Below are positions 46,110-55,537 of a stretch of 64,000 bases of DNA, piece after piece. The stretch lies in NCBI GenBank assembly GCA_963817395.1, contig CAWFOC010000008.1, positions 214,377 to 278,376 on the forward strand, given 5' to 3'. Position 1 is the stretch's first letter. Each line of letters starts with the position of its first letter. The DNA is from CAWGYQ01 sp963817395. Its GTDB lineage: Bacteria > Acidobacteriota > Vicinamibacteria > Vicinamibacterales > CAVPJW01. A program made the translations under genes and the position numbers. Below the pieces are notes generated by a model. It worked only from the letters and a program-made list of their open reading frames with translations. It was not told where the DNA came from and did not search any database.

Positions 46110-47441
46110 ATGACCGAGCTGAAACGGGCGCTGAACGTTTTCGATCTCACCATGGTGGCCATCGGGTCCACCATTGGCGCCGGCATCTTCTTGACCCCGG
46201 GCGTGGTCGCGCAATCGTTGCCCTCGGCGCCCTGGATTGTTCTGGTGTGGATTGTCGGCGGCCTCTGGGCGATCACCGGCGCGCTGACCTTCGCAGAGCT
46301 GGGCGCCATGATGCCGCGGGCAGGCGGCGTTTACGTTTATCTGACGGAAGGGTTCGGCGGGCTCGTCGGGTTCCTGTACGGCTGGGCCTACTTCCTGGTC
46401 GTCAACACCGGCAGTCTCGCGGCGCTCAGCGTGGCATTCGCCACCTATTTCGGGTATTTCGTGCCGCTCGGGCCACTGGGGTTCAAGCTGGTCGCTCTCG
46501 GCGGGCTCCTGATCATCACGATTGTCAACGTCGTCGGCGTGCGAGCCGGCGGACTCTTCTCCGATATTTTCACGGTGCTGAAGTTGATCGGAATTGTCGC
46601 GCTGATATCGGTCGGGCTCGTCTGGGGCTCGGCGACGACGAGCGACTTTTCCCTGGCAGCAGCCGCTATGCCTGGTGAGGTGGGGACGGCCTTCGCCGTC
46701 GCGCTCATCGGCGTCATGTTTTCGTACGGCGGTTGGCAGCACGCGACGTTCGTGGCGGGGGAGGCGAAAGACCCTCAGCGCACGCTTCCAGTGGCCATGA
46801 TTCTGGGCGCACTCGTCGTGATGCTGGTGTACCTGCTGATGAACGTCGCGTTCCTGTTTCTCATGCCGCCGGCGGAGATGGCCGCCTCGGCGCGCCTGGG
46901 ATCGGATGCAGCCGAGCGAGTCTTCGGCACGATCGGCGGCAGCATCATCGCGCTCGTGATTTTCATCTCCACCTTCGGAACCGCCGGCATCTACACACTG
47001 ACCGCTCCGCGTATCTACTTTGCGATGGCTCGGGATGGCGCATTCTTCCAGCGGGTCGCCGAGGTGCATCCTCGCTTTCACACGCCGGCCGTCTCGATCG
47101 TGCTGCAGTCGGCGTGGGTCGTGGTGCTCGTGCTCTTCTGGGGCACGTTCGAGAACCTCATCTCCTATGTGGTCTTCACCGACGGGATCTTCTTCGCGCT
47201 GGGCGCGTGCTGCCTCTTCGTGTTTCGCGCGCGGCAACCCTCGGCGCCGCGACCGTACAGAACGCTGGGCTATCCGCTGACGCCGCTCTTTTTCGTGGCC
47301 GTTCAGCTGTGGTTCGTGGGCCATATCCTGCTGGCCAGGCCGGCCCAGGCAGGAGCGGGTCTCCTCATGTTGGCGCTCGGCGTGCCGGTCTATTACTACT
47401 GGAAGACCAGGTACGGCCGGACGGCCCAGGATACGGTCTGA
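46110..47441 (+). CDS. APC-family amino acid permease
   Basis: A 443-residue membrane protein with about twelve spans. It has the APC consensus near the start (IGSTIGAGIFLTPG), TFAELGAMMPRAGGVYVYL in span 2, and EAKDPQRTLPVAMI after span 6. These are typical of LAT-like amino acid exchangers and permeases in bacteria. No accessory subunit is visible and the amino acid cannot be named. The sugar acyltransferase gene starts 5 bases after the stop. Confidence 0.88.
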   Translation: MTELKRALNVFDLTMVAIGSTIGAGIFLTPGVVAQSLPSAPWIVLVWIVGGLWAITGALTFAELGAMMPRAGGVYVYLTEGFGGLVGFLYGWAYFLVVNTGSLAALSVAFATYFGYFVPLGPLGFKLVALGGLLIITIVNVVGVRAGGLFSDIFTVLKLIGIVALISVGLVWGSATTSDFSLAAAAMPGEVGTAFAVALIGVMFSYGGWQHATFVAGEAKDPQRTLPVAMILGALVVMLVYLLMNVAFLFLMPPAEMAASARLGSDAAERVFGTIGGSIIALVIFISTFGTAGIYTLTAPRIYFAMARDGAFFQRVAEVHPRFHTPAVSIVLQSAWVVVLVLFWGTFENLISYVVFTDGIFFALGACCLFVFRARQPSAPRPYRTLGYPLTPLFFVAVQLWFVGHILLARPAQAGAGLLMLALGVPVYYYWKTRYGRTAQDTV

Positions 47442-47446
47442 ACCGG

Positions 47447-48091
47447 ATGCGCGTGCGTCCTATCCTGATTCTCGGCACGGGCATCTTCGCCGTCGAAGTG
47501 GCCGATCTCATCTCCGATACCCCGGGTCTCGAACTGGCCGGGTTCGTCGAGAACCTCGATCGAGCACGCTGCGAGGTTCGAATCGAAGGCCTCGACGTTC
47601 ATTGGGTGGACGAGTTGAGCCGACTGTCGGCGACCCACCAGGCCGTGTGCGCCATCGGCTCGACTCTCCGGCGACGTTTCACGGAGCAGGCGGCGATGGC
47701 CGGGATGCCGTTTGCGACCGTCGTGCATCCTTCGGCGCGGGTCTCGTCCCGCGCCCGGCTCGGCGAGGGCACGATCATCAGCGCCGGGGCGATCGTCGCG
47801 GCGGCGACGACGCTCGGCCGGCATGTCATCGTCAATCGCGGCGCGCTCATCGGCCATCACACGACGATTGGCGACTGGGTGACCATCGCGCCCGGCTCGA
47901 ACATCGCCGGCGCCTGCCGCATCGGCGACTCTGTGTATGTGGGCCTCGGGGCCATTGTCCTCGACCGTCTGACCATCGGCGCGCATTCCGTCGTCGGCGC
48001 GGGATCGGTTGTGACGTCGGATGTGCCCGAGCGCGTTCAGGTCATGGGTATTCCCGCGCGCGTCACGAAGACCAACATCGAAGGACGCTGA
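47447..48091 (+). CDS. NeuD/PglD-like sugar O- or N-acyltransferase
   Basis: A 214-residue protein. The N-terminal half is a small Rossmann-like sugar-nucleotide binding domain (ILGTGIFAVEVADLI). The C-terminal half is a left-handed beta helix of hexapeptide repeats (ARVSSRARLGEGTIISAGA, IGHHTTIGDWVTIAPG, VGLGAIVLDRLTIGA). It probably acetylates an amino-sugar or sialic-acid-like nucleotide sugar for a surface glycan. The final PERVQVMGIPARV is the usual end of the family. It lies tail-to-tail with a glycosyltransferase gene, which fits a glycan role. Confidence 0.85.
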   Translation: MRVRPILILGTGIFAVEVADLISDTPGLELAGFVENLDRARCEVRIEGLDVHWVDELSRLSATHQAVCAIGSTLRRRFTEQAAMAGMPFATVVHPSARVSSRARLGEGTIISAGAIVAAATTLGRHVIVNRGALIGHHTTIGDWVTIAPGSNIAGACRIGDSVYVGLGAIVLDRLTIGAHSVVGAGSVVTSDVPERVQVMGIPARVTKTNIEGR

Positions 48092-48100
48092 GGGGGGACG

Positions 48101-49092
48101 TCAGCTGCCGGAGATGGCCCGATGGACCAGGGTGGGCGCCTGGCGCTGAACGATACCGACGACCTGATCGACGTGATAGGCGGGCCGCTCCTGACGCGCG
48201 AGGCCCACGACGTACTCCGCGACCACGCCGACGGCGGTGATCGTCATCCCGTTGAGCAGCCCCACGGCGACCAGCAGCCAGGCGAATGGGCTTGCCGGCC
48301 CCTCCCGTCACCAGCTGGCGGACCAGTAGAGACAACGCACCGAACGCACTGACGACCGACTAACGCGACCCCGACCGCGAGCACGGCACGGACCGGCAGC
48401 GTGGAGTAACTGAAGACGATGCGCGCCACGAACGTCAGGAGCTGGCCGAGGCTGTAGCTGCTGCCGCCGCCCGGCCGCGGGTGGTGATCGACCCAGACGT
48501 CGGTGGGATTGGTGGAGCAGATCAGCATGAGACCGCGGATGTACGGATAGGGCGTGGGATACGTCTTGATGCGATCGACGACGTCGCGGCGGAGAATACG
48601 GAAGTTCGTCAGGGCCAGACCCTGAGGCTTGCGGAAGACGTGACGATCGAGCCGGCCGACGATCTTGCTGGCGAGCTTTCGATAGGCCGGATGCCGCTTC
48701 TGACGGAACCGGCCGCACACGACGTCATGCCCCCGGTTGGCGGCCTCGATCAGCTGCACGATTTCTTCCGGCGGATTCTGCAGATCGTCATCGAGCGTCA
48801 CCACCCAGTCGCCGCGGCTGTGGCGGAAGCCGCACAGGATGGCGGCGTGCTGGCCGTAGTTCTTGAGAAGGTTGATGGCGATGAGGTTGGGCCGGACAAG
48901 GGCCTTGTCGCGAATGACCTGCCAGGACTCGTCGGTGCTGCCGTCGTTGACCGCGATGACCTCGCACGACTCGCCGAGTTCCACGAAGACGCCGAGCGTG
49001 CGATCGATCGTCTCGCCGACGATCGCGGCGCTGTTGTAGACGGGAATCACGACGCTGTAGCGTGGACGGGCCCCGTCCTCGAAGGCCTGCAC
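48101..49092 (-). CDS. GT2 glycosyltransferase (ArnC/DPM-like) with C-terminal membrane spans, two frameshifts
   Basis: The reconstructed protein of about 330 residues has a GT-A fold start (YSVVIPVYNSAAIVGE), the DxD-type VTLDDDLQNPPEEIVQL and two C-terminal membrane spans. The last of these is FAWLLVAVGLLNGMTITAVGV. It resembles bacterial polyprenyl-phosphate sugar transferases such as ArnC. The frame breaks near 48361 and again in GGG at 48288-48290. GTG 49092 is the probable start. It ends with APTLVHRAISGS. It may prepare a lipid-linked sugar for a surface polymer. Confidence 0.82.
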
Positions 49093-49192
49093 GGCGCCGA
49101 TTGTATCCGATCGCGAGGCGTCTTCCCCGGATTCAGGTGGCCTCTCGGCGGGTTTCCCGCGCCGACTCGCCAGCCGAATTCGCTCCTCGGTG

Positions 49193-49198
49193 TAGAAT
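49193..49198 (+). promoter_or_regulatory. TAGAAT box upstream of the ligase-SBP-GMC operon
   Basis: TAGAAT lies 26 bases before ATG 49225, in the same local context (GTGTAGAATC) as the -10 of tRNA-Lys. No clear -35 is seen. Confidence 0.35.
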
Positions 49199-49224
49199 CC
49201 GTTTTCAGTCGCGCGCTGATCGGG

Positions 49225-50850
49225 ATGCGGTTGTCCTGCATTCGACGTCAGCACTTGCCTGAAGACACCAGTTTCTCGAACCAGATCATGATGGGCCTGC
49301 GCTATTCGCGCGGGCTCATCGGCATGTGGCGCCGCGGGTTCGATCCCGAGGCCGCCGATCGGGCCGTTCGGCAGGCGCTCGCGAATCGTGCCTCGGCGTT
49401 CCTCCACATTCTCAAACGCGGGGTCTTCGACTGCGAAACGAGCCCGTATCGACCGCTGCTGGCCGCGGCGGGCGTCGAGCTCGGCGACGTTGTCCGCCTG
49501 GTCGAGTCGGAGGGCGTCGAAGGAACCCTCGCGCGGCTGCACGCCGCGGGCGTGTGGGTCAGCCTCGACGAGTTCAAAGGGCGACGACCCCTGGTCAGGC
49601 CCGACGTCCAGCGGGAGCTGTCGGCGGCCGACTTCGACAACCCGTTGGTGACGTGGCATTTCGAGGCTGCGACGGGTGGTTCAGCCGGCTCCCCGCGACG
49701 CGTGGCGTTCGATCTCGATCAGATCGAGCTCGAGTGCGGCGCGGAGTTTCGGCTGTTCGAGCACATCGGCGTCGTCGGACGCCCGGCCGCGATGTGGAGG
49801 CCCGTGCCGCCAGGCGCCGCCGGCCTGCGTGTCGCGATTCGCTCGGCCCATCGCGGGCAGCCGCTCTCACGCTGGTTCAGCCAGCAGCCCGTGACGTTCA
49901 TGAACGGCGCCTTCCGCGACGGCGCGCTGACGCTGCTGAGCGTCGGCCTGGGCGCCGTGCGCGCGCGCGCGATTCCATGGCCGATCCATGTGCCACTGGA
50001 TCAGGCCTGGAAGGTGGCCCAGTGGCTGGCCGACATGCGCGCGTCGGGACGACCCGGTCTCCTCGACACCAATGCCGCCTCCGGTGTGAGGGTCTGTCAG
50101 ACCGCACTCGAACGCGGTCTCGACATCGGCGGCAGCGTCTTCCGCATCGGAGGCGAGCCCTACACGCCTGGCAAGGCGCGGGTGTTCACTGAAGCGAGGT
50201 GCACGGCGTACGCGCACTATGCCATGACCGAAGCCGGGCTGATCGGCATGGCGTGCGGTGAGCCAGCCGAGCTGGACGAAGTGCACGTCATGGACGACAA
50301 GATCGCCATGATCGATCGCCCGGTCGTGGTGGGACAGTCGGGTGTCAGCGTGAACGCCCTGTTCCTGACGTCGCTCCTTCCGAGCTCGCAGAAGCTCATG
50401 CTGAATGTCGAGAGCGGCGATTACGGGATGAGCACCCGACGTCAGTGCGGCTGCCCACTCGAGCATCTGGGTTTCCGCCGCCATCTTCACCGGATCCGCA
50501 GCTACGAGAAGCTGTCCAGCGAAGGCATGCACTTCATCGGAGACGACCTGCTGGCGATCGTCGATGAGCTGCTGCCGGCCCGCTTCGGGGGGAGCTCGAC
50601 CGACTACCAGTTCGTCGAACGTGAGGACAACGGCCTGCCACGAGTGGCGCTGATTGTCAGCCCCCGGCTCGGAGAGATCGACGAGCACGAGATCGTGCGC
50701 GCCGTGCTGGACGCGCTGGGGTCCGGGGGAGGCGCTCGCGCCATGATGGCCCGGCGCTGGGAGGAAGGCCACACCTTGAGAATCGATCGGCGCGAGCCGT
50801 TTTCGACGGCCGCGGCGAAGATTCTGTCTCTTCACTTCGACAAACACTGA
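49225..50850 (+). CDS. PaaK/LuxE-like adenylate-forming protein
   Basis: About 541 residues. The C-terminal region matches the end of the phenylacetate-CoA ligase/acyl-protein synthetase group: CGCPLEHLGFRRHLHRIRS, YEKLSSEGMHFIG, then LPARFGGSSTDYQFVE and VALIVSPRLGEIDEHEIV. The N-terminal region (FDPEAADRAVRQALANRASAFLHILKRGVF) is less conserved. It may activate a carboxylic acid for transfer to CoA, a carrier or a reductase; the substrate is unknown. Its stop overlaps the next ATG (TGATG), so the substrate-binding lipoprotein downstream is translationally coupled. The start could also be ATG 49288. Confidence 0.7.
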   Translation: MRLSCIRRQHLPEDTSFSNQIMMGLRYSRGLIGMWRRGFDPEAADRAVRQALANRASAFLHILKRGVFDCETSPYRPLLAAAGVELGDVVRLVESEGVEGTLARLHAAGVWVSLDEFKGRRPLVRPDVQRELSAADFDNPLVTWHFEAATGGSAGSPRRVAFDLDQIELECGAEFRLFEHIGVVGRPAAMWRPVPPGAAGLRVAIRSAHRGQPLSRWFSQQPVTFMNGAFRDGALTLLSVGLGAVRARAIPWPIHVPLDQAWKVAQWLADMRASGRPGLLDTNAASGVRVCQTALERGLDIGGSVFRIGGEPYTPGKARVFTEARCTAYAHYAMTEAGLIGMACGEPAELDEVHVMDDKIAMIDRPVVVGQSGVSVNALFLTSLLPSSQKLMLNVESGDYGMSTRRQCGCPLEHLGFRRHLHRIRSYEKLSSEGMHFIGDDLLAIVDELLPARFGGSSTDYQFVEREDNGLPRVALIVSPRLGEIDEHEIVRAVLDALGSGGGARAMMARRWEEGHTLRIDRREPFSTAAAKILSLHFDKH

Positions 50851-51891
50851 TGCGCGCGCGCGGAGCACCTCTGGCCTTCCGACTGCGCGTATGCGCGATG
50901 TTGACGGCTGGTCTCGCCGTCTTCGTGCTCGGCGGCTGCGGTGCGCCCGGCGATGCGACAAGCGGCGCAGACGCTCGACGTCTTCGTATCGGCTATCCCG
51001 GTCCTCAAGGTTTTGGAGAGCTCCCGTCGTATGTCGCCAATCAGGAGCTCGAAGGCGCAGGCTATACCATCGAGACCACCTTCTATGTGCAGCCCGAGCT
51101 GGCCGTGCAGGCGCTTACCCAGGGCACGATCGATCTGTCCGTCGGGTCCAGTCGAATCCACTGGGTTGCGGCTGCGCGGGGAGCGCCGGTACTGGCGGTC
51201 ATCGAGGGCGTGCGGAACAATCACTTGCTCGTCGTCGCGAGCTCCGTCGACTCGTGCCGTCAGCTCGATATGCGGCGAGTCGGGCTCGACCGGGCCGGCA
51301 GCGATGGGCGCCACACTGTTCCGCGACTACATGAGGACAGCGTGTCCTGGGGTCGAGCCAGAGGTGCTGTTCATCGCCGGCTCGCCCAACCGCGCCGCTG
51401 CGCTCATGACGGGCACCATCGATGCCTCCGTCATGTTCCGGGCCGAGGCGGTTGATCTCTACGGGAGCGTCCCGGGCCGATTCCGATCCCTGCCGGATTT
51501 CGAAGCACGATCTGCGGATCTCATCACCTCGGCGATGTTCGTCAATCGGACGTTCGCGGCCGAGCAGCCGACTGCCGTCGGCGATTACGTACGGGCCCAT
51601 CTTCGGGCCCTCCGGGTGTTGAATCGGGACGCCGCCGTGGCGGCGCTGCAGGCTGAACACTTGATGGGAGCAAACCGGGATTACAGGCCCATTGCGGACG
51701 CCTATCAGGCGGCCGGTGCGTGGGACGAGGTGGGCGGTCTGTCGGTCGCCAGGGTCAGAGCCACCGAAGGGTTCCTGGTGGCAGCCGGCGAGCTCGAGCG
51801 GCCGCTGAGCGAGAGCGTCATGGTCGATCGCTCGTTCCTGGAGCGTGCGCGTGCGGAGCTCGGGGCGTCCGAGCGTCCCGCTCCTCGTTGA
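50850..51891 (+). CDS. NMT1/SsuA-like substrate-binding lipoprotein, one frameshift
   Basis: About 346 residues: a lipoprotein signal ending VFVLGGC, then a periplasmic-binding fold of the NMT1/SsuA group (LRIGYPGPQGFGELPSYVAN, ALTQGTIDLSVGSSRIHW, AALMTGTIDASVM). Such proteins bind thiamine precursors, sulfonates, aromatic acids or similar small organic ligands. The frame breaks in GGG at 51292-51294; dropping one G gives GLDRPAAMGATLFRDYM. No ABC permease or ATPase lies nearby. It overlaps the ligase gene by one base of TGATG and precedes the GMC oxidoreductase gene by 39 bases. Confidence 0.78.
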
Positions 51892-51930
51892 CACGGCGCC
51901 AGCGGCACGGCGAGAATTTTCGCGGCATTC

Positions 51931-53421
51931 ATGTTTGTCGACGCGCGGGCCCTCGAGCCCGGAACCACGCTGAAAGCTGACGTCTGTATCGCCGGGGGCG
52001 GCGCGGCGGGGATTACCATCGCGCTCGACCTGGTGGGGTCTGGCCTGTCCGTCGTGCTGCTCGAGAGCGGAGGCTTCAGGCGCGAGGACGAGACGCAGCG
52101 GCTTTATGAAGGCCGGCTCACTGGCCTCGACTTGCGGCCGCTCACGGCCATGCGGGTGCGCGCGCTGGGTGGCACGACAGGGCACTGGGAGGGCTGGTGC
52201 CGCCCCTTGCTTCCGCACGACTTCGAGCCGCGGGACTACGTGGCCAACAGCGGGTGGCCGATCCGCTACAAAGAGCTCGTCCCCTGGTACGAGCGCGCGT
52301 GCCGCACGCTGCAGATCGGCCCGTTTGAATGGGACCCGATCGCCCGGGCGAAGGCGATGGACAAGCCGCTGCTGCCGGTCAGCGGCGCCATCGAACACCG
52401 TTTCTACCAGATCAGTCCGCCGACGCGCTTTGGCACGGCTTATCGCGACGAGCTCGAGGCGGCCGACGATCTCAAGGTGGTGCTGCGTGCGAACGTCACG
52501 GATGTCGGTCTCGACACCGGTCTCGATCGCGTCGCGTCGTTCCGATGCCGCACGCTGAATGGCGGCGCGTTCAGCGTCGAAGCCGGGCGATACGTGCTCG
52601 CGCTCGGCGGCATCGAGAACGCGCGTGTGCTCCTGGCCTCGCGCGGGCAGCAGCGCGAAGGAGTGGCCAACGGACACGATGTGGTCGGGCGCTACTTCAT
52701 GGAGCACCCGCACTACTACCGATCCGTCGGCTTCGTGCACTCGGCGAAGACCGATCTCTCCTTCTACCGATTGGGCGTGCGCGCGGACATCAAGCGCGCG
52801 AATGGGAACGTCGTCATGCTGCTCGGCGCCGTGGGCCTGGCGCCCGACGTCGCCCGCCGCGAGCAGCTGCTCGGCTTCACGGCCCAGATCCATCGGGAAG
52901 AGATCGACGCCGACGACATGGGCGCGTTGTCGCCGACGGCCACTCAGGTGCTCGTCACACGGGGAAGTTCCGAGTTCCTGGCCGGGCGGCTCACGCTCAG
53001 GTGCGAGCAGTCGCCGCTGGCCGAGAGCCGCGTGACGCTGACCGAGGATCTCGATGCGCTCGGCATGCCTCGGGTGGCGGTCGATTGGCGCATTGCGCCG
53101 GATGACGATGGAAAGGTGAGACGGGCGATGGTCGTGCTGGCGAGAGAGCTCGCGGCGGCAGGCGTGGCCCGGGTCTGGATTCCAGGCGACGCCTCGCGCT
53201 TCGTGTGGAACGTGTCGCCCGGCGGCCACCACATCGGCACGACCCGCATGGGCACGGATCAGGCGACGAGCGTGGTCGACGCGAACTGCCGGACGCATCA
53301 AGTCCGCAATCTCTACATGGCCGGGTCTTCGGTCTTTGCCACCAGCGGCGATTCGAATCCCACCTTGACCATCGTGGCGCTGGCGCACCGGCTGGCGCAG
53401 ACGCTGAAGGAGCCGGCGTGA
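51931..53421 (+). CDS. GMC-family FAD oxidoreductase
   Basis: A 496-residue flavoprotein. The FAD-binding start is ADVCIAGGGAAGITIALDL near residue 16, the second FAD contact is VRALGGTTGHWEGWCRPL, and the C-terminal active-site region is GGHHIGTTRMG and SGDSNPTLTIVALAHRLA. No signal peptide is present. The next gene codes for a twin-arginine-signal protein and is coupled through TGATG, which resembles FAD dehydrogenases whose large subunit is exported by hitch-hiking on a Tat-targeted small subunit. Substrate unknown; a sugar or alcohol is likely. Confidence 0.88.
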   Translation: MFVDARALEPGTTLKADVCIAGGGAAGITIALDLVGSGLSVVLLESGGFRREDETQRLYEGRLTGLDLRPLTAMRVRALGGTTGHWEGWCRPLLPHDFEPRDYVANSGWPIRYKELVPWYERACRTLQIGPFEWDPIARAKAMDKPLLPVSGAIEHRFYQISPPTRFGTAYRDELEAADDLKVVLRANVTDVGLDTGLDRVASFRCRTLNGGAFSVEAGRYVLALGGIENARVLLASRGQQREGVANGHDVVGRYFMEHPHYYRSVGFVHSAKTDLSFYRLGVRADIKRANGNVVMLLGAVGLAPDVARREQLLGFTAQIHREEIDADDMGALSPTATQVLVTRGSSEFLAGRLTLRCEQSPLAESRVTLTEDLDALGMPRVAVDWRIAPDDDGKVRRAMVVLARELAAAGVARVWIPGDASRFVWNVSPGGHHIGTTRMGTDQATSVVDANCRTHQVRNLYMAGSSVFATSGDSNPTLTIVALAHRLAQTLKEPA

Positions 53422-53854
53422 TGGCCATGGCCCTCCCGCGGCGGGCGTTCCTGTTGCAGGCGCTCGCGGTGTGCGGTGCGCCACTCGCCACGGGACGCGG
53501 CGTTGCCGCCGGGGCGCGCCTGGCGGCGCGGCAGGCGCCGGCAGCCGCCGGCAACGGCGTCGGTCGCGCGGCGAGTTATCTCGGGAAGGGAAGTCTTCAG
53601 GCCGCGCAGACGATTGGCCGAGCTCGGCTGAGAGGCGCTGAAAGCGAGCGAAACGCGCGAGGCGATTACCGGCCATCGTCGGTTCGACCCTCGGATTGAT
53701 AGCGGCCGCTTCAGATGAGCCGGCGGCGCTGAAAATTCTGATCGAGGCCGTTCGGCGCGATTTCGTGGAGGGTCGCTCCATCGACGTCGAAGGGTGGGTG
53801 CTGTCGCCGACCGAAGTGGATCTCTGTCTCCTGACCCTGCTTACGCCAGCCTGA
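53421..53854 (+). CDS. Small Tat-signal protein, probable partner subunit of the GMC oxidoreductase, one frameshift
   Basis: About 144 residues. A twin-arginine signal (LPRRAFLLQALAVCG) opens the chain. The C-terminal motif DFVEGRSIDVEGWVLSPTE followed by VDLCLL is, as I recall, found in small Tat proteins next to GMC oxidoreductases. One base seems to be missing near 53665: before it the frame reads ESERNAR, after it PAIVGSTLGLIAAASDEP. ATG 53421 overlaps the GMC stop. By analogy with gluconate and sorbitol dehydrogenases it may escort the FAD subunit across the membrane. The function is inferred from context. Confidence 0.6.
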
Positions 53855-53861
53855 TTGTCCT

Positions 53862-55396
53862 TCAACGCGCTGCGCGATTCCCCAGATCGATCTCCGTGAA
53901 CGCGTACGGCCGTCGATAGGTCGAGTGATAGTGTCGGTCCTCGAGCAGGGGAAGATTCGCCGCGAAGTAGTGGTTGAAGATGAGCCTGAACTCGTTCACC
54001 GGAGTGACCGTGTCCGGGATGAACCGTGCGTGGTCGGGCAGGTAGAAGGCGGCCAGGTTCGCAAGTCGCAGCCGATGCGTCCGTCGCCCCGCGCCCGGCA
54101 CGTGAGGGCCGTGATCGGACTGGACGATGATGATCGGCGGTCGTTCGGAGCGCGAGAGCACCGCGTCGACGACCTCGTCGATTCTTCTGGTTGATGAAGA
54201 TGAGCTGGTCGACGTACTGATCCTTGCGTTCCCAGAGCTTTTCCTGCATCTCGAACTGGTTGGTGACCGTGGCGTTCCGAAGCACATTTCCGTGCCGATC
54301 GAACAGGTACGGGTGGTGTGGCGGGATGAAGTGGGCGAAGACGAACTTCGGTCCCGGTCTCGTCGCAATCTCGGACAGCGTGGCGAAGTTGCTCAGATGG
54401 CATTCCGCCAGGTCGGTGCTCTGGCCCGAGCCGTGCGCGCGCAGCCAGGTCGTTTCGGCGAGCACGCGGTAGAACTCGACCTGAAAGAGCCCGCCCCGGC
54501 AGACGATCGTCTCGTCCGCGAGTGGATTCTCGAGGGTCGCGCCCCAGGTCGACGCGACGTGCAGGATCGAGTAGCCCCTGCCCCTCAGAAACGCAGCGAC
54601 CTCATTGTTCTGGATCGCCTGATACGCGGCGCGCCGATCGGCCGACCTCTCGCCCATCGCCTCTCTGAGGTAGGTGACGTGTTGCATGTTGAGCGAGGAA
54701 GCCAGCGAGAGAAACGTCCAGTAGTAGTTGCTCGCGCTCTCGGGGGCGATCCAGAAGCCCTTCCGCTCGAGCGACGCGGTGAACGGACCGATTGTCGAAG
54801 CCGTAGTGGTTCTGGAGCGTGTCCGACCGCGCGTAGCCGTCCAGGATGATGTAGTAGATATCCGGCAGGTAGCCCAGCGTGGTCGTGGTTGCTGAACCCA
54901 CCACCTCCCGACCGACATCCCTGGTGTCTGGCGCCCGAGGGCTCGTGGCGAGGCTCCACAGCGGGAGAACCACCAGGATCAGCGAAACCACGTTCGCGGC
55001 CCGAGTGGCGGCCACGAGGTCCCGGCGCGTTCTCGACAGGAGGGACACGGCGCCGATGGCGAGCAGCGCGTAACTCGAGGAGAGGTAGAGATGGAGGTGA
55101 TTGAGCGATGAATCGGGCGTGCCGCTGCCCGGGCCGCGCTCGACGAGCCAGCGCTCGAACGCGGCATACACGTGCCCGTACAAAAAGAACAGGACGAGCA
55201 GCGCGGTCGTGACCAACGCGCTCTTCAGCCGATTTCTGAGAACGAGGTTGGCGACCGCCCAGAGAAGGATTGCCGCCCCGATCGCGAGCAGCAGCGGCGC
55301 GACCACCACGCGTCGTGTGGTGATGTCGGCGTTGTGCGAGTAGAGGAAAAGAATCGGGTAGGCGGCGAGGAGAATCGGATGGAAGACCGTGAAAAA
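53862..55396 (-). CDS. Membrane-anchored sulfatase/phosphoglycerol-transferase-like protein, two frameshifts
   Basis: Reconstructed length is about 510 residues. Four or more N-terminal membrane spans (HPILLAAYPILFLYSHN, VVVAPLLLAIGAAILLWAV, ALVTTALLVLFFLYG) are followed by an alkaline-phosphatase-fold domain beginning LPDIYYIILDGYARSD. It includes KFVFAHFIPPHHPYLFD and PIIIVQSDHGPHVPG. The Thr/Ser or Cys nucleophile of true sulfatases is not evident near YARSD, so the activity is open. Breaks occur near 54790 (YGFDNGPFTASLERKGF restored) and near 54183 (IFINQKIDEVVDAVLS restored). No start codon is visible near the 5' end; the open frame runs on through tRNA-His, which cannot be right. Confidence 0.72.
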
Positions 55397-55401
55397 GGAA
55401 T

Positions 55402-55477
55402 TGGGGTGAGTGACGGGGTTCGAACCCGCGACTTCCGGAGCCACAGTCCGGCGCTCTACCACTGAGCTACACTCACC
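55402..55477 (-). tRNA. tRNA-His (GTG)
   Basis: On the minus strand the acceptor stem GTGAGTG pairs with CACTCAC, the anticodon loop CTGTGGC gives GTG, and the extra G at position -1 faces a C73 discriminator as in tRNA-His. The 3' CCA is encoded at 55402-55404. Confidence 0.95.
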
Positions 55478-55537
55478 GTCGGGCAGGAAACTTCAAGTTT
55501 AGCACACGGATGCGCGACTCGGATCCGACGCGCGGCG

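Noticed and set aside
45741..47324. A minus-strand open frame of more than 500 codons over the APC permease
   Set aside because: It is antisense to an evident membrane transporter and shows no domain pattern of its own.
51199..54918. A minus-strand open frame of about 1239 codons
   Set aside because: Only its first part (the middle of the membrane sulfatase-like gene) is real. The rest lies antisense to the GMC and binding-protein genes and has the arginine/histidine-rich composition of high-GC shadow frames.
55396..55462. Upstream start for the sulfatase-like protein inside tRNA-His
   Set aside because: The extra residues are the translation of the tRNA gene itself, a known annotation error.
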